This document shows, one piece after another, positions 49,359 to 58,535 of a stretch of 64,000 nt of DNA (within the stretch, counting starts at the first letter, position 1; the number at the start of each line of letters is the position of its first letter). This DNA is from Chitinophagaceae bacterium (GTDB lineage Bacteria > Bacteroidota > Bacteroidia > Chitinophagales > Chitinophagaceae), in the NCBI GenBank assembly GCA_016721725.1, contig JADKHN010000001.1, forward strand, positions 1,922,001 to 1,986,000. The letters run 5' to 3'. The position numbers were made by a program, and so were the translations under genes. The notes under the pieces are model-generated. The model was not told the DNA's origin, made no database searches, and worked only from the letters and a program-made list of their open reading frames with translations.

Positions 49359-50708
49359 TTATGGATTTATCGGTCTTCTGCCCACACTCACATAATGGAA
49401 ACCCAGTTCTTCCATTTTCAGTAGGTCGAAGAGGTTTCTGCCGTCGAAAATTACTTTATTTTTCAACAGGGTGGACATTTTACCGAAATCGGGGGTCCTG
49501 AATTCACTCCACTCGGTTGCGATCACCAGCGCATCGGCTCCGTCCAGCGCTTCATATTGCCTTTCGGTGAAACGGATATTATCGCCGAGGATGGCTTTTA
49601 CATTGGCCATGGCTTCCGGATCATACGCGCTTACACTGGCGCCGGCGGCCAGCAGTGAATCAATGATACTCAAGGCCGGAGCTTCCCGGATATCGTCGGT
49701 GTTGGGTTTGAAGGAAAGGCCCCATAATGCGATCTTCCTGCCTTGGAGATCATTATTGAAATAGGCCTTGATCTTCGGGATCAGGTGTAATTTCTGTTTT
49801 TCATTCACGTCCATGACGGATCGCAGGATACTGAAATCGTAACCCGCTTCCTCGGCGGATCGGGCCAGCGCCTGTACATCCTTGGGGAAGCAGCTTCCGC
49901 CATAGCCGATGCCGGGGAAGAGAAAACGCTTGCCGATCCTTTCGTCGCTGCCGATCCCTTTGCGCACCATGTCCACATCGGCCCCGAGGCGTTCACAGAG
50001 CTGGGCGATCTCGTTCATGAAGGTGATCTTGGTGGCTAGGAAGGCATTGGCGGCATATTTGGTGAGCTCCGCACTCTTCTCGTCCATGAACAGGATGGGG
50101 TTTCCCTGGCGGACAAAGGGGACATAAAGGTCGTTCACCAGTTTCTTGGCACGTTCAGATGAAGTGCCGATCACCACCCGGTCTGGTTTCATGAAATCAT
50201 CTACGGCCACTCCTTCCCGTAAGAACTCGGGATTCGATACCACGTCGAAAGCCCCCTCTAAATCTCCCCCGGTGGGGGAGACTTTCGAAGAACTTTTCAG
50301 TATCGCATTCCTCACTTTATCCGCGGTTCCAACGGGTACGGTACTCTTGTCAATGATAACCGTATAATCTGTTGGTTTAAGTAGTTTCCCCAGGTCATCC
50401 GCTACGCCCAGTATGTATTTGAGGTCGGCGCTGCCATCCTCTCCGGGCGGAGTGGGCAGGGCCAGGAAAATGATCTGGGCCCCGGCGATGCCATCTTCCA
50501 GGGATGTGGTGAAATTCAGGCGACCCTCTTTCTGGTTGCGGAGGAATAATTTTTCCAATCCGGGTTCATAGATGGTGATGACGCCAGAGGACAGTTTAGC
50601 CACTTTCGACTGGTCTACATCCACACAGGTGACCTCATTACCGGTTTCGGCAAAGCAGGTCCCGGTAACCAATCCGACATATCCGGTTCCGATGACAGCT
50701 ATTTTCAT
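49359..50708 (-). CDS. ugd: UDP-glucose 6-dehydrogenase with in-frame repeat element
   Basis: 449 aa, slightly longer than usual. Oxidises UDP-glucose to UDP-glucuronate with two NAD. Marks: IAVIGTGYVGLVTGTCFAETGN, FLALPTPPGEDGSADL, DKSTVPVGTADKVR, SNPEFLREGVAVDDFMKPDR, catalytic Cys in GIGYGGSCFPKDVQAL, and the C-terminal SFKPNTDDIREAPA. Between TADKVRNAIL and FDVVSNPEF sits KSSSKVSPTGGDLEGA, encoded by the 50-bp palindromic element also present in mqnD; relatives have a shorter loop (about 5 residues less) here. Confidence 0.95.
   Translation of the reverse strand: MKIAVIGTGYVGLVTGTCFAETGNEVTCVDVDQSKVAKLSSGVITIYEPGLEKLFLRNQKEGRLNFTTSLEDGIAGAQIIFLALPTPPGEDGSADLKYILGVADDLGKLLKPTDYTVIIDKSTVPVGTADKVRNAILKSSSKVSPTGGDLEGAFDVVSNPEFLREGVAVDDFMKPDRVVIGTSSERAKKLVNDLYVPFVRQGNPILFMDEKSAELTKYAANAFLATKITFMNEIAQLCERLGADVDMVRKGIGSDERIGKRFLFPGIGYGGSCFPKDVQALARSAEEAGYDFSILRSVMDVNEKQKLHLIPKIKAYFNNDLQGRKIALWGLSFKPNTDDIREAPALSIIDSLLAAGASVSAYDPEAMANVKAILGDNIRFTERQYEALDGADALVIATEWSEFRTPDFGKMSTLLKNKVIFDGRNLFDLLKMEELGFHYVSVGRRPINP
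50248..50297 (-). repeat. in-frame 50-bp palindromic element, copy in ugd
   Basis: Starts AAAGCC and ends CTTTT on the plus strand; inner stem CTCCCCC (50264-50270), loop GGT, GGGGGAG (50274-50280). Same length and reading phase as the copy in mqnD (34727-34776). It encodes KSSSKVSPTGGDLEGA. Relative to the mqnD copy, stem pair C-G became T-A and pair T-A became C-G. Confidence 0.85.
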
Positions 50709-50758
50709 TTTTTATTCAGCCTGAAAAGGGCGGCTGACCCTTTGTTGATGGTTAGGCA

Positions 50759-51889
50759 TTAACGGTTCACGAACTCCAGTACCTTTCCGGCGATGAAATC
50801 CTGTTGTTCATCATCCAGTTCGGTATGTATGGGTAATGAGATCACTCGTTCAGTCAGCCAGTCGGTCACGGGCAGCTCGTAACTGCTTCCGCCAAAGGCG
50901 TCGAACATCTTTTGTCGGTGTGCGGGTACCGGGTAATAGATCATGGAAGGCACCCCGTTATCCGCCAGGAACTGGTTGAGACCGTCACGGTCCACACCCT
51001 CCAGGATCAGGGTATACTGATGAAACACATGGGTGCTGCCGGGGTCTCGGAAAGGTACGGTGATCTTAGGATGATTGGCAAAGGCTTTATCGTAATGATC
51101 AGCCGCTTTCTGACGGGCCGCGATGTATTCATCCAGGTGTTTCAGCTTGATGTTCAGGATGGCGGCCTGTATGGCATCCAGTCTTGAATTGCATCCCACC
51201 ACATCGTGATAATATCGTTTGCTTTGACCGTGTGAGGCGATCATCTTCAACATATCAGCCAGTTGATCGTCGTCCGTGAAGATCGCTCCGCCATCGCCGA
51301 AGGCACCCAGGTTCTTGGAGGGATAGAATGAGGTACAACCGATATGCCCGATGCTGCCGGTCTTTTTTACCCTGCCATCCGAAAAGCGGTAATCGCAACC
51401 GATCGCCTGCGCGTTGTCTTCAATGACGAAGAGACCGTGTTTGGCGGCGATGGCCATGATCTGTTCCATATTGGCGGCATGGCCATAGAGATGAACGGGA
51501 ACGATGGCTTTTGTTTTCGGTGTGATGGCTTTCTCAATGGCTTCGGGATCGATGCAAAAGGTGCGGGCATCCACTTCCACAAATATGGGTTTGATGCGGA
51601 GCAGCGCGGCCACTTCCACCGTGGCGATATAGGTGAAGGAAGGGGTGATCACTTCATCGCCGGGTTCGAGGCCGAGCGCCATCATGGCGATCTGTAAGGC
51701 GTCGGTCCCGTTGGCGCAGGGGATGCAATGTTTACTGCCATTGTAGGCTGCCAGGCCGGCTGCGAAATCATTTACCACCTTCCCGCCGATGAACTGGGAA
51801 CTTTCCATCACAGCCAGTACGGCAGCGTCCACTTCGGGTTTGATCTTCAGATACTGGTTCTTCGTATCCACCATTTGTAAAGGCCTCAT
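50759..51889 (-). CDS. DegT/DnrJ/EryC1-family sugar aminotransferase
   Basis: 376 aa PLP enzyme acting on keto sugars attached to nucleotides. Marks: FIGGKVVNDFAAGLAAYNGSKHCIPCANGTDALQIAMMALG, DEVITPSFTYIATVE, PVHLYGHAANM, VIEDNAQAIGCDY, the PLP-binding Lys in TSFYPSKNLGAFGDGGAIFTDD, and the C-terminal YYPVPAHRQ. Probably forms an amino sugar for the surface polysaccharide of the same cluster; exact substrate unknown. First gene of the minus-strand sugar cluster. A -7 box TATCTTTG lies at 51917-51910. Confidence 0.9.
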   Translation of the reverse strand: MRPLQMVDTKNQYLKIKPEVDAAVLAVMESSQFIGGKVVNDFAAGLAAYNGSKHCIPCANGTDALQIAMMALGLEPGDEVITPSFTYIATVEVAALLRIKPIFVEVDARTFCIDPEAIEKAITPKTKAIVPVHLYGHAANMEQIMAIAAKHGLFVIEDNAQAIGCDYRFSDGRVKKTGSIGHIGCTSFYPSKNLGAFGDGGAIFTDDDQLADMLKMIASHGQSKRYYHDVVGCNSRLDAIQAAILNIKLKHLDEYIAARQKAADHYDKAFANHPKITVPFRDPGSTHVFHQYTLILEGVDRDGLNQFLADNGVPSMIYYPVPAHRQKMFDAFGGSSYELPVTDWLTERVISLPIHTELDDEQQDFIAGKVLEFVNR

Positions 51890-51909
51890 AATTACGTAAT
51901 TTGTGCGGG

Positions 51910-51963
51910 CAAAGATAACGATTCAAATAGCAAATTATGATCAGAAAATACACAGTAGATTTG
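51910..51963. promoter_or_regulatory. divergent -7 boxes for DegT and waaA
   Basis: Minus strand TATCTTTG (51917-51910) faces the DegT gene 21 bases away. Plus strand TAGATTTG (51956-51963) precedes the waaA TTG start by 16 bases. Both match TAnnTTTG; neither has an obvious -33 TTTG at the normal spacing. The 46 bases between could hold shared control. Confidence 0.45.
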
Positions 51964-51979
51964 TCTCAAAACCTGTCCA

Positions 51980-53242
51980 TTGGCCATTTTCTTTTATAAC
52001 CTTTTCCTGTTTTTCTACCAGTCGGGTATCCGTATCGCGGCTCTGTGGAATCCCAAGGCCGCCTTATGGGTGAAGGGAAGAAGGCATTGGCTGAACCAGG
52101 TCAGGCCGCATAACGCGACCGGCAACCCGACCGTGGTGTGGATGCATTGCGCCAGCCTCGGGGAATTTGAGCAGGGCAGGCCCTTGCTGGAACTGATCCG
52201 CATCAAGCACCCCGGAGTAAAGATCGTGATCAGTTTTTTTTCACCATCGGGATACGAGGTCATGAAAGGTTACGGCGGGGCCGACCAGGTGCTGTACCTC
52301 CCCATGGATTCACCGGCCAATGCCCGTAAATTCATCGGCGCCATCAATCCATCCCTGGTGCTTTGGGTGAAATATGAATTCTGGTTCCATTACCTGTACG
52401 CTTTGAAGCAAAGGAAGATCCCGGTACTCCTGGTCTCGGGAATATTCAGGCAGAACCAACTCTTTTTCAAAGGGTACGGGAGCTTATGGCGGAAGATGCT
52501 GGACTGTTTCTCTCATTTCTTCGTTCAGAATGAAGGCTCTGAAAAATTATTGAACAGCATTGCGGTCGGGCAGGGGATAACGGTCAGCGGCGACACCCGT
52601 TTCGACCGGGTCATCTCCATCGCCGAACATTTTTCTCCGATACCGGCCATAGGGGAATTTTGTGCGGGGTATCCGGTGATGGTTGCCGGTAGTACCTGGG
52701 AAGAAGACGAAGTGGAATTATTGCATTTCATGAAGATCCATCCGGAGATCCGGTTCATCCTCGTTCCGCATGAAGTGGATGAGGAGAACCTGGCGGGATT
52801 ACGCAAGACCCTGCCCAACCCGGTCTTCTATTCTGAACTGATCAGGGATACGGCCTCTTCATTCGGGGATCGCCATGTGCTGGTCATTGATAATGTGGGC
52901 ATGTTGTCGCGCCTTTATCACTATGCTACACTTGCCTATGTGGGAGGGGGCTTTGGCCCGGACGGGGTGCACAATGTACTCGAAGCGGCGGTTTATGGGA
53001 AGCCGGTCGTATTCGGACCGGTCTATGAAAAATTCGTCGAGGCTGCCGGCCTGGTCGAGTCCGGTGGTGCCGTCAGCATCGAAGGGTTGCTCGACCTGGA
53101 AGCGGTATTGGAGGAACTCATGAGAGATCATGATAAAAGAAAACGAATGGGAGAGGCGTCCCGTCATTTTATCCGGCAGCATGCGGGAGCTACGGCTGCC
53201 ATCCTTCAGTATATTCAGGAGAATCGTCTTTTGACCAGTTGA
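51980..53242 (+). CDS. waaA: 3-deoxy-D-manno-octulosonic acid transferase
   Basis: 420 aa glycosyltransferase (GT30, GT-B fold) that attaches Kdo to lipid A at the inner-membrane cytoplasmic face. N-terminal hydrophobic anchor FFYNLFLFFYQSGIRIA, acceptor-site CASLGEFEQGRP with the catalytic Glu, GDTRFDR, AGSTWEEDE, VPHEVDEENL, and YVGGGFGPDGVHNVLEAAVYGKPVVFGP near the end. The start is a TTG at 51980. Its 3' end overlaps the convergent gene by 28 bases. Confidence 0.93.
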   Translation: MAIFFYNLFLFFYQSGIRIAALWNPKAALWVKGRRHWLNQVRPHNATGNPTVVWMHCASLGEFEQGRPLLELIRIKHPGVKIVISFFSPSGYEVMKGYGGADQVLYLPMDSPANARKFIGAINPSLVLWVKYEFWFHYLYALKQRKIPVLLVSGIFRQNQLFFKGYGSLWRKMLDCFSHFFVQNEGSEKLLNSIAVGQGITVSGDTRFDRVISIAEHFSPIPAIGEFCAGYPVMVAGSTWEEDEVELLHFMKIHPEIRFILVPHEVDEENLAGLRKTLPNPVFYSELIRDTASSFGDRHVLVIDNVGMLSRLYHYATLAYVGGGFGPDGVHNVLEAAVYGKPVVFGPVYEKFVEAAGLVESGGAVSIEGLLDLEAVLEELMRDHDKRKRMGEASRHFIRQHAGATAAILQYIQENRLLTS

Positions 53243-53961
53243 TAGAATTGCTTCACCACCTCATCATCGACCTTCCACCCGTGTTTCACTTTTAGTTCCC
53301 GTTCGATCCAGTATTCGGCTTCCGGTAAGATGGAGAACCCGTTGATGGTCTTGATGCTTCTTTCGTAAACCGCTTCATCGCCCCGGAACAGGGTGTTGAT
53401 GAACAGGAAGCGGTCGTTCACGCCGATCGCCTTCCGGAGGTCGCGGATCGGTTGTTCCACCAGGAGTTCACCCAGGTCGATGCGGGATTGTTTCAGCTTT
53501 TCATTCAGCGAGGTGGCGCCGCTTTCCACGGTCTCATTGATCTCCTTCTGGACGGGTTCCGGTTTTACACTTCGCTGGTGGCTGAGGGTAGGGATATCTT
53601 CTTCTTCCTCAGGTTCGAAGAGGATGGAGGGCTTATGATGGGAGCTGAATTTCTGGATGCTTTCCGCATTCTTCTTGATCTCTTCCAGTTCAGCCTCGAT
53701 CTCTGCTTCGTCAACCTGCAGGACCTCGATGATTTTTTCCTCTTCGGGTTGGGCTGGTATAACAGGTTCCTGAACCGGAGCCGGGGTGTTGAAATTGACC
53801 TGGGAAAGGGTGATGGCCACATCGGAGTCGGGGGCATCAGGTCCCTGTAATTGCAACAGTTCGGCCTGCAGCAGTTGAACCGTAAGCAATAACTGCCCCG
53901 CCGGAGCATTTTGCGCGTACTGTTCCTGTAATTTTTTAAGGAGTGTTTCCACTCTTTCCAT
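53215..53961 (-). CDS. conserved Bacteroidota protein of unknown function
   Basis: 248 aa from the ATG at 53961 (MERVETLLKKLQEQY); an ATG ten codons upstream is less likely. No signal peptide. An N-terminal coiled coil (about residues 1-45) is followed by an acidic, Pro-rich disordered middle (EEEKIIEVLQVDEAEIEAELEEIKK, EPEEEEDIP) and a folded C-terminal 110 residues: LDLGELLVEQPIRDLRKAIGVNDRFLFINTLFRGDEAVYERSIKTIN. The last part looks like a helical domain conserved in the phylum. Its 3' end overlaps waaA antisense by 28 bases; tdk is divergent. Confidence 0.75.
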   Translation of the reverse strand: MERVETLLKKLQEQYAQNAPAGQLLLTVQLLQAELLQLQGPDAPDSDVAITLSQVNFNTPAPVQEPVIPAQPEEEKIIEVLQVDEAEIEAELEEIKKNAESIQKFSSHHKPSILFEPEEEEDIPTLSHQRSVKPEPVQKEINETVESGATSLNEKLKQSRIDLGELLVEQPIRDLRKAIGVNDRFLFINTLFRGDEAVYERSIKTINGFSILPEAEYWIERELKVKHGWKVDDEVVKQFYQLVKRRFS

Positions 53962-54061
53962 GATAAAGTATACTTTTGATGCCCTGAACAAAGGGGGGCG
54001 CCCGGGTGAAAAAGCGATCGTTGCCCCTAAGTTACAAATTGAACACTAAATAAATACCTAA

Positions 54062-54631
54062 ATGTTCATCGAACCCAATTTTAAAGGTGAAAAGCGGGGC
54101 TGGATCGAGGTCATCTGCGGCAGTATGTTCAGCGGCAAGACCGAAGAACTGATCCGTCGCCTGAAACGGGTGAAGATCGCCAACCTGAAAGTGGAGATAT
54201 TCAAACCCAGTATCGATGTGCGCTATGATGAAGTGAAGATCGTGAGCCATGATACCAATGCCATCCAGTCCACCCCGGTGGACAGTTCCCAGAATATCCT
54301 CCTGCTGGCACAGGATGTTGATGTGGTGGGTATTGACGAGGCCCAGTTCTTCGACGCCGAGATCGCCAATGTTTGCGAGCAACTGGCCATGAAAGGGATC
54401 CGGGTCATCGTGGCCGGACTGGATATGGACTATAAAGGCAATCCGTTCGGACAAATGCCGAGCCTGCTGGCCAAAGCCGATTATATCACCAAGCTGCATG
54501 CCATCTGCCAGGTCTGCGGCAATATCGCCAACATCAGCTACCGGAAAGTAAATGAGGGAGGACAGGTATTACTCGGGGAGAAGGATGTGTATGAGCCGCG
54601 GTGCAGGATCTGTGCACAGCTGGAAAAATAA
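54062..54631 (+). CDS. tdk: thymidine kinase (type II)
   Basis: 189 aa. P-loop GSMFSGKTEELIRRLKR near the N-terminus, Walker B-like VVGIDEAQFFD with the catalytic Glu, LDMDYKGNPFG (lasso-side loop), and two zinc Cys pairs: CQVCGN and CRICAQ. Phosphorylates thymidine in nucleoside salvage. A TACTTTTG -7-like box is at 53971-53978. Terminator follows. Confidence 0.95.
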   Translation: MFIEPNFKGEKRGWIEVICGSMFSGKTEELIRRLKRVKIANLKVEIFKPSIDVRYDEVKIVSHDTNAIQSTPVDSSQNILLLAQDVDVVGIDEAQFFDAEIANVCEQLAMKGIRVIVAGLDMDYKGNPFGQMPSLLAKADYITKLHAICQVCGNIANISYRKVNEGGQVLLGEKDVYEPRCRICAQLEK

Positions 54632-54653
54632 GAAGCTCTGATAAATAAAAAAA

Positions 54654-54683
54654 GCCGGCCACTTGATCTGTGGCCGGCCTTTT
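54654..54683. terminator. terminator between tdk and the M4 protease gene
   Basis: Nine-bp GC-rich stem GCCGGCCAC (54654-54662) and GTGGCCGGC (54670-54678), seven-base loop, A run on the left and CTTTT on the right. It serves both convergent genes. Confidence 0.9.
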
Positions 54684-54701
54684 CATGTTTGAGAACAGGG
54701 A

Positions 54702-57629
54702 TCAATTCTTGACGAATTTGGTTGACATGCTGTTGTAACCGTTCGTCCATTTCAGCATATACGTGCCTTTTGGCAGGTTGCCGACATAGACTGATAGCAG
54801 GTTGCCTGTCGTTTTCTGTTCCAGTGCAACGATGCCGTTAAAGCCGATCACCTGCAATGTTCCTTGTCCGGATACATCTCCCAGGATATTGACATTCAGC
54901 CTGTCGGTTACCGGGTTGGGATAGGTTTTCAGCATTCCTTTGGTGATCATCTCGCCTTCATTACCCGCGATGCTGGCCGTACCCAGTTGTACTTTCAGGG
55001 TATAGCAGGAACTGGCATTGTTGGCGTTGTTGTAACCAAAGACACGGGCGTAGTATGTACCTGCGGTATAGGTCCGGGTAATGGTCTCGCTGGTGGTACC
55101 GCCATTTGCGGAAGAAGCCAGCTGCGTTCCCGAACTGTTCACAATGGTCAGGTCATAATCTGCAGGCAAAGTGGTTAAAGTGACCGTTGCCGTACCGCCA
55201 GTGGTGATCACGAATTTATAGTAATCATTGTCTCCGGCCGGGTTGATCAGACCGGTGATATTGGTATTGAATGGGATCAGGGCAGCACCGGTACGCGTGC
55301 CATTGGTAGATACATCATAACTGCTTTGGCAACTGGTGACCGTTGTGGCTGTGGCCTTGATGGTGTAACAAGTGGCGCTGTTGGCCCCGTTATAGCCGAT
55401 CACCTTGATGTAATAGGTGCCGGCAGCCTGGCTGTTAAGGGTCACGGTCTCCGTTGCTGTAGAGCCGGTTCCCGCACCGATCTGTGTTCCGGCGCTGTTG
55501 TAGATGTACAGGTCGTAATCCAATCCGCTGGGTCCAACCAGGTTGAATACATTATTACTGGTCGCGCTGGTGGTGATCTTGAAATAATCGACATCCGTTG
55601 TGGTGGTGATGGCGGCGGAATTGGTCACCCCGCTGCTGATCGCCGCGGCTGCAGCTTGTGTTTCATTGGGTTCAAAGGCCACGCCGCATCCGGTTCCCCC
55701 GGTAGTAGTGAACTGGGCTTGTGCATAGCTGCTGCTGCCTGCGGCACAATTGGTTCTTACCCTCCAGTCATATAATGTTCCGACGGTCAAACCGGAGAGG
55801 GCCACAGAGGTTGATGTAGTTGATGTAGCTGCATTAGTCCAGGTGGAAGAAGCATTGGCTTTGTAATCCACATCATAACTGGTGGCGCCTGAAACGGCTG
55901 TCCAGCTGACAGTTGCACCGGTGTTGGTGATACCGGAAGATGCCAGGCCGGATGGGGTAGAGCATGCATTGTAAGCAGCGCCGATCCCAACCGCATACCA
56001 GGCATTGGTGGTAGCGATCACCTGCGCGCTTCCGGCTCCGTAGAGGTCGGTAGCCGCCTGGATGGAATAGGTGCGGGCTGCCGCGTAATTGGAACTCGGG
56101 GTCAGGTAAACCGTATTGGTCCGGTAAGCGATCGCTGCCGCGGCATCAATACCAATGGCGGATACGGAATAGGCCGATCCGATATCATTGGTGCCGCTTC
56201 CGCCCTGGGACATCAGGTAGAACCAGAAATTAAGCACACCGCTGTTCGTGTGTACGCCACCGTTATCAGCGGTGCCAGTGTACCAGTAGGTGCCGAGGTA
56301 GGTATCGGGCTGACTGAATTGGTTAGGGTTGGACATGCTGCGGAAGGCCGCACCGATGTTCTCGCCGATGTTCCAGTTCCCGGAAGCGCCCTTGGCATAA
56401 AACTCAATGGCGGTGCCGAAGATGTCGCTGAATCCTTCGTTCATGGCGCCCGATTGGCCCGAATAGGTGAGGTTGGAAGTTCTTTCTGTTACGCCATGAG
56501 TGATCTCGTGTCCGCAAACATCCAATGCCGTCAGCGGGGTATAGGTAACACTGCCGCTGGTGCCGCCATCACCATAGGTCATGCGGCTTCCGTCCCAGAA
56601 GGCGTTGATGTTATTGCCGTAGCCAAATGCAACCAGGTTGGTGTGTACATAACTGTTCAGGGCGAATCCCGCGTTATCGACACTGTTCCGGTTGAACTTG
56701 GAGAAATAGTAATCATAGGTCTTCTCCGTACCCCAGTGTCCGTCTGTGGCATACTGGTCCTTATTGGCGTTGACATTGTTCCAGGTGTTATCGGCATCCG
56801 TGAAATCAACGGCGCTGTTATAATTGGTGCCGGCCAGCCGCATGTCATAGGTATTGATGCCATTGCCCCTGCCGGTCTCGCGTAAGCGATAAGTGGATCC
56901 GGTGAAATCAGTGGTGATGGTTTGCGTTCCGCTGTAGGCGGTGACCGCTGTTCCGGTGGCGTTGGTGGTATGGATCAATTCCCTTTTGCCCAGGATATTC
57001 CCGGACACCGCATCAACAAAAACATATTGACGGCTCATCGGGTATTGGGCGTAGATGTCCAGTTTATAGGCCAGCTTCAGGTTGGCAGGTGAAACACTCT
57101 CTTCCCCGCTGTAATAGACCAGGTTCGCTTTGGGGTAGAATGTGGCGTTCGGATTGTTCTGTTCTCTTTTGATGAATGCTTCTTCAGCGGGGAGCTGCCA
57201 TTTATACTGGCGGGCGCCGACGAAGTTCATGGCTTTTTGCAAGGCGGCCGAGGGGTTCAGTACAGGCCTCGAGGCCAATCCGGCCGGAAGGTCCTTGATC
57301 CATTGGCCGTTCTGACTGATGATTTTACCATTTTGAACATGCACCGCATAAATGGCGCTCTCAACCGGAATGCCGGAAATGGATTGCTGGTAACGGTAAT
57401 GTTCAAAACCGAGCCGGTCGGTCTCAGTCGTGCTGAGCAGGGCATTGCTGCTTCCCTGCGCCTTGCCACTCTCATCAGAAAGGACCACCTTTCCTTTGGT
57501 GAATACAGGAGCATTGGTTTTGAAAACGATCCTTTCAGGATACATGCCGGGTTGACCGGGTATGAGGTCCTGGGCCTGGCTGAGAAGCCATCCTGTTGTC
57601 AGCAGGGTCAAGATTAAAAGTTTTTTCAT
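54702..57629 (-). CDS. T9SS-exported M4-family metalloprotease
   Basis: 975 aa. Signal peptide MKKLLILTLLTTGWLLSQAQ. FTP/PepSY propeptide (residues about 25-230). M4 thermolysin-like catalytic domain (about 240-560) with zinc motif GHEITHG (about 373), the third zinc ligand Glu in NEGFSDIFG (about 400) and the catalytic-site His region GGVHTNSGVLNFWFYLMS. Fibronectin type III domain (about 563-646), two pre-peptidase C-terminal-like domains (about 653-762 and 770-883), then a T9SS sorting domain with TYPNPVTDRLNV ... GTYMLKWTNG ... KFVKN. Secreted endopeptidase, activated by propeptide cleavage. Confidence 0.95.
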   Translation of the reverse strand: MKKLLILTLLTTGWLLSQAQDLIPGQPGMYPERIVFKTNAPVFTKGKVVLSDESGKAQGSSNALLSTTETDRLGFEHYRYQQSISGIPVESAIYAVHVQNGKIISQNGQWIKDLPAGLASRPVLNPSAALQKAMNFVGARQYKWQLPAEEAFIKREQNNPNATFYPKANLVYYSGEESVSPANLKLAYKLDIYAQYPMSRQYVFVDAVSGNILGKRELIHTTNATGTAVTAYSGTQTITTDFTGSTYRLRETGRGNGINTYDMRLAGTNYNSAVDFTDADNTWNNVNANKDQYATDGHWGTEKTYDYYFSKFNRNSVDNAGFALNSYVHTNLVAFGYGNNINAFWDGSRMTYGDGGTSGSVTYTPLTALDVCGHEITHGVTERTSNLTYSGQSGAMNEGFSDIFGTAIEFYAKGASGNWNIGENIGAAFRSMSNPNQFSQPDTYLGTYWYTGTADNGGVHTNSGVLNFWFYLMSQGGSGTNDIGSAYSVSAIGIDAAAAIAYRTNTVYLTPSSNYAAARTYSIQAATDLYGAGSAQVIATTNAWYAVGIGAAYNACSTPSGLASSGITNTGATVSWTAVSGATSYDVDYKANASSTWTNAATSTTSTSVALSGLTVGTLYDWRVRTNCAAGSSSYAQAQFTTTGGTGCGVAFEPNETQAAAAAISSGVTNSAAITTTTDVDYFKITTSATSNNVFNLVGPSGLDYDLYIYNSAGTQIGAGTGSTATETVTLNSQAAGTYYIKVIGYNGANSATCYTIKATATTVTSCQSSYDVSTNGTRTGAALIPFNTNITGLINPAGDNDYYKFVITTGGTATVTLTTLPADYDLTIVNSSGTQLASSANGGTTSETITRTYTAGTYYARVFGYNNANNASSCYTLKVQLGTASIAGNEGEMITKGMLKTYPNPVTDRLNVNILGDVSGQGTLQVIGFNGIVALEQKTTGNLLSVYVGNLPKGTYMLKWTNGYNSMSTKFVKN

Positions 57630-57864
57630 TTGAGTTTAATTTTATAAGTAAATTATTTTGTAATGTATATTTTAAAGTGATATCAGGCAATAGTAAAAAT
57701 ACTTTCGTAAATATGCTGTGGATAAATTGGGCCGGTTTTCTACGGGGCGGTGTGAATAATTTATTGAAAAAATCAGTTTTGACGTAAAAAAAATAATGGG
57801 TAACCGTAATATTACCATCCAAAATAATTACCTGCCGGTATGCGATAGTTAGTAATTTGCAACG

Positions 57865-58521
57865 ATGATATCCAGGACCTTCGCCTTACTGAAAAAAGAT
57901 CTTTTGCTTGAATTCAGGCAGCAGCATACCTTTTACGGCATCCTGCTGTATATCGCTTCCACCATCTTTGTGATCTACCTGTCGATCGATAAACCCGACG
58001 CGATCGTCTGGAACGGATTGTTCTGGGTGATCCAGCTCTTCATTAGTGTGAACGCGGTGGCCAAGAGTTTTCTCCAGGAAAGCCGGGGCAAGATGCTTTA
58101 TTTCTATACCCTGGTATCCCCGGTGGAATTCGTCATCGCCAAGATCGTCTATAATATCGTGCTGATGATCCTGATGAGCCTGATCAGTTTGGGCCTTTTC
58201 TTTTTATTCCTCGGCAATCCCGTTAATGATGCGGCCTGGTTCACGGCCATGGTCGTTCTGGGAGGCGCCAGCATCAGCATGGTGTTCACGCTCATGAGCG
58301 CCATCGCGGCCAAGGCCCAGCAAAACGCTGCGCTGATCGCCATACTGGGTTTCCCCGTCATTCTGCCCCAGTTATTGTTGCTGATGCGGCTCAGTAAAGT
58401 GGCCTTCGCGGAAGTATTCCGGGAGGGGATGGTACTGCAATTGGCCGGACTCATCATCGGGCTCGACGTCCTCGTGATGGCCATGGCGGTCATCTTGTTT
58501 CCTTACTTATGGAAGGACTGA
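57865..58521 (+). CDS. ccmB: heme exporter membrane protein CcmB
   Basis: 218 aa with six membrane helices. N-terminal LLKKDLLLEFRQQHTFYGILLY, WVIQLFISVNAVAKSFLQESRG, VSPVEFVIAKIVYN and GFPVILPQLLLLMRLS match CcmB. It is the permease of the CcmABC heme-handling complex of cytochrome c maturation system I. The ATPase CcmA is not next to it. The 235 bases upstream (57630-57864) are A/T-rich and hold no gene. Confidence 0.9.
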   Translation: MISRTFALLKKDLLLEFRQQHTFYGILLYIASTIFVIYLSIDKPDAIVWNGLFWVIQLFISVNAVAKSFLQESRGKMLYFYTLVSPVEFVIAKIVYNIVLMILMSLISLGLFFLFLGNPVNDAAWFTAMVVLGGASISMVFTLMSAIAAKAQQNAALIAILGFPVILPQLLLLMRLSKVAFAEVFREGMVLQLAGLIIGLDVLVMAMAVILFPYLWKD

Positions 58522-58535
58522 CCTGACCTAAAAAT

